Source of the DNA: Butyrivibrio sp. Su6
GTDB taxonomy: Bacteria; Bacillota; Clostridia; Lachnospirales; Lachnospiraceae
Direction of reading: 5' to 3'
Length of the DNA: 64,000 nt
Assembly: GCF_900108105.1 (NCBI RefSeq)
Contig: NZ_FNUR01000005.1
Location: 62,001 to 126,000, forward strand
The notes below the pieces were generated by a model. It was not told where the DNA came from. It did not search any database and saw only the letters and a program-made list of their open reading frames with translations. Both the position numbers and the translations under genes were made by a program. Below, piece by piece: positions 62,686 to 64,000 of the stretch; positions within the stretch are counted from its first letter, which is position 1; every line of letters starts with the position of its first letter.

Positions 62686-64000
62686 TTAATCGCTCTCTTC
62701 TGTAAGGCCGTCTGTAACATCAAGATCTGTAGGATCAGGAAGAGTTTCTTCCTCAAAAGCTGTACCTGTAACCTGAGTCATGATATTTTCAGATACACTT
62801 TTCAGAGTAGAATTACAATCTTCTCCATTCCAGATCTTGGTAAATGCGATTTCAAGTTCCATCCAGAGGTTACTTGTCTCTATAGTCTTTGGCATAGGTA
62901 CTGAATCTGCATAAACTTCAGTAAAGGTATCAAGGTTTTTATCCCCATAGTTTACGCCAAAGTGAGCCGCCGGCTTTCCTCCAAGCTTATAAATATCACC
63001 TGAATTATCATTTAAGAGATATCTTGCAAAAGAATTAGCTTCTGTAGGGTGCTCAGAGTATCCGTTAACAACAATGCAGTCTGTAACTGACATGGTTCTT
63101 GTCTTGTAATCTGAAGTTATATCAGGAATGTCAGCAACTTCAAAATCATATTCACATTCGCCTGAAGCCTTAGCTGCTTCAATCTTAGACAGGATATCTG
63201 TTGTAGCAACGGTAAATACAATTTTTCCATCAATAAAGTCCTGAACGATCTGGTCATAATCAATTTCTTTTGCATCAATGGCAAAGAACTGGTTAAGCTG
63301 CTGATATATCTTCATGCAGCTGATGGTATCTGAATTATAGATATCTATGAGACTTACATCGTCTCCGGCCTTACCGCCTACATTCATGTAATTTCCAACA
63401 AAGAAATAGTTGTAGAAAATATCTGTAACATCCCATTTAAATACCGCTTCAACCTGATCAGGAGCGTTATAGCTCTGAGCGAATTTCAAAATATCTGCAA
63501 TAGTATGAGGAATCTTTTCCTCAACTCTAGCCTGAACCTCTTTGTCTGAAATAGCAGAGTCCTCGCTGGCTTCAGCCTCAGCCACAGCATCTGCAGAGCT
63601 ATCCTCTTCTGCACTTTCTTCTGCTTCCTCGCCCTCTGCCATGTCAGCTTCAGCCTGGAGCTCTTCTCTTACCATATTCTCAAGATATGTCTTGTTATAG
63701 ACCAGTGAACTTGTCTCATAATAGAAAGGATAAGCTATAAGTCTTCCATTATAAGTAACGGAATTAACTGCAGATGTAGGGAAAGTCTCCTCATCAAGGA
63801 AGTCAACGCCGTTGTCAATCTCAAGAGCAAGTCCTGCCAAATAGGCCTTTTCAAGAGAATCGTTTGTTATTATATAAAGGTCAGGATAATTATCATCTTC
63901 AAGAGAAGCCTTGTTGATAGCTTCAAGATATTCAAGACCTGAAACAAGTACAGGCTCGATACGCACTCTGCTACGTGATTCAGAATAAGCAACCGCCTTA
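62686..64000 (-). CDS. Family 1 solute-binding protein with acidic insertion, 5' end cut
   Basis: 438 C-terminal codons are present; the frame is open to the right edge, so the start and signal sequence are outside. Binding-protein marks are YPDLYIITNDSLEKAYLAGLALEID, GRLIAYPFYYETSSLVYNKTYL, FIDGKIVFTVATTDILSKIEAAKASG and DCIVVNGYSEHPTEANSFARYLL. Between the strand ending YNKTYLENMV and the helix IADILKFAQSY there is an insertion of about 50 residues very rich in Glu, Ala, Ser and Asp (63517-63669). It probably belongs to a sugar ABC importer whose other genes lie outside. The ligand is unknown. Confidence 0.8.
   Translation of the reverse strand, partial: KAVAYSESRSRVRIEPVLVSGLEYLEAINKASLEDDNYPDLYIITNDSLEKAYLAGLALEIDNGVDFLDEETFPTSAVNSVTYNGRLIAYPFYYETSSLVYNKTYLENMVREELQAEADMAEGEEAEESAEEDSSADAVAEAEASEDSAISDKEVQARVEEKIPHTIADILKFAQSYNAPDQVEAVFKWDVTDIFYNYFFVGNYMNVGGKAGDDVSLIDIYNSDTISCMKIYQQLNQFFAIDAKEIDYDQIVQDFIDGKIVFTVATTDILSKIEAAKASGECEYDFEVADIPDITSDYKTRTMSVTDCIVVNGYSEHPTEANSFARYLLNDNSGDIYKLGGKPAAHFGVNYGDKNLDTFTEVYADSVPMPKTIETSNLWMELEIAFTKIWNGEDCNSTLKSVSENIMTQVTGTAFEEETLPDPTDLDVTDGLTEESD

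Noticed and set aside
1-64000. tRNA, rRNA, CRISPR arrays, insertion sequences, prophage or origin
   Set aside because: I read the intergenic stretches for cloverleaf-type sequence, regular spaced repeats, transposase or integrase motifs and DnaA-box clusters and saw none.

Overview
The window looks like chromosome from a low-GC anaerobic Firmicute of the Lachnospiraceae, most like Butyrivibrio or Pseudobutyrivibrio. The reasons are the A+T-rich intergenic DNA, AGGAGG-type ribosome sites before nearly every gene, a pyrophosphate-type phosphofructokinase, the c-di-GMP genes, the ComEA/ComEC/HolA neighbourhood and the style of the lipoproteins. This is inference from gene content; there is no rRNA here. 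I see no insertion sequence, prophage, CRISPR array, tRNA or rRNA. Both ends cut through genes for solute-binding proteins.

Layout. 1-10.6 kb: a partial sugar-binding lipoprotein, a DegV protein, a small HPr-like protein without the phospho-histidine, an EAL phosphodiesterase, HU, a diguanylate cyclase paired with PPi-phosphofructokinase, and several membrane or exported proteins. About 10.62-10.88 kb: a 6S RNA gene with its own promoter and a terminator. 10.9-19.3 kb: an Xaa-Pro aminopeptidase, deoC, a thrC / small membrane protein / citrate synthase operon, an AP2-like protein and a MATE exporter. 19.4-23.5 kb: a two-module membrane protein, a ParB-like/HAD fusion and a metallo-beta-lactamase protein. 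23.7-33.7 kb: a UgpABCE-type ABC importer, the L-rhamnose operon rhaADB with a divergent AraC regulator, and a YitT protein.

33.8-48.0 kb is the most distinctive region: a ten-gene, one-directional operon for a Pel-like exopolysaccharide. In transcription order it encodes a degenerate GH3-like protein, an SDR-PelD fusion (c-di-GMP receptor), a PelE-like protein, a DUF2194 deacetylase-like protein, PelF, PelG, a CotH-like kinase, a VTC-domain protein, DUF4956 and DUF4832. It starts from a perfect-consensus promoter followed by a leader of about 500 nt that contains two copies of an 11-nt repeat, possible leader peptides and an intrinsic terminator. The EAL and GGDEF proteins near the start of the window are obvious candidates for setting the c-di-GMP level that PelD reads.

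48.3-64 kb: a lipid kinase, glyA, a GH31 glycosidase, a PAP2 phosphatase, a GT2 glycosyltransferase with a DUF1653 protein, and then an operon comEA / response regulator / histidine kinase / GerMN lipoprotein / comEC / holA. Its middle three genes repeat the mtrA-mtrB-lpqB order of Actinobacteria. The window closes inside a solute-binding protein with a long acidic insertion.
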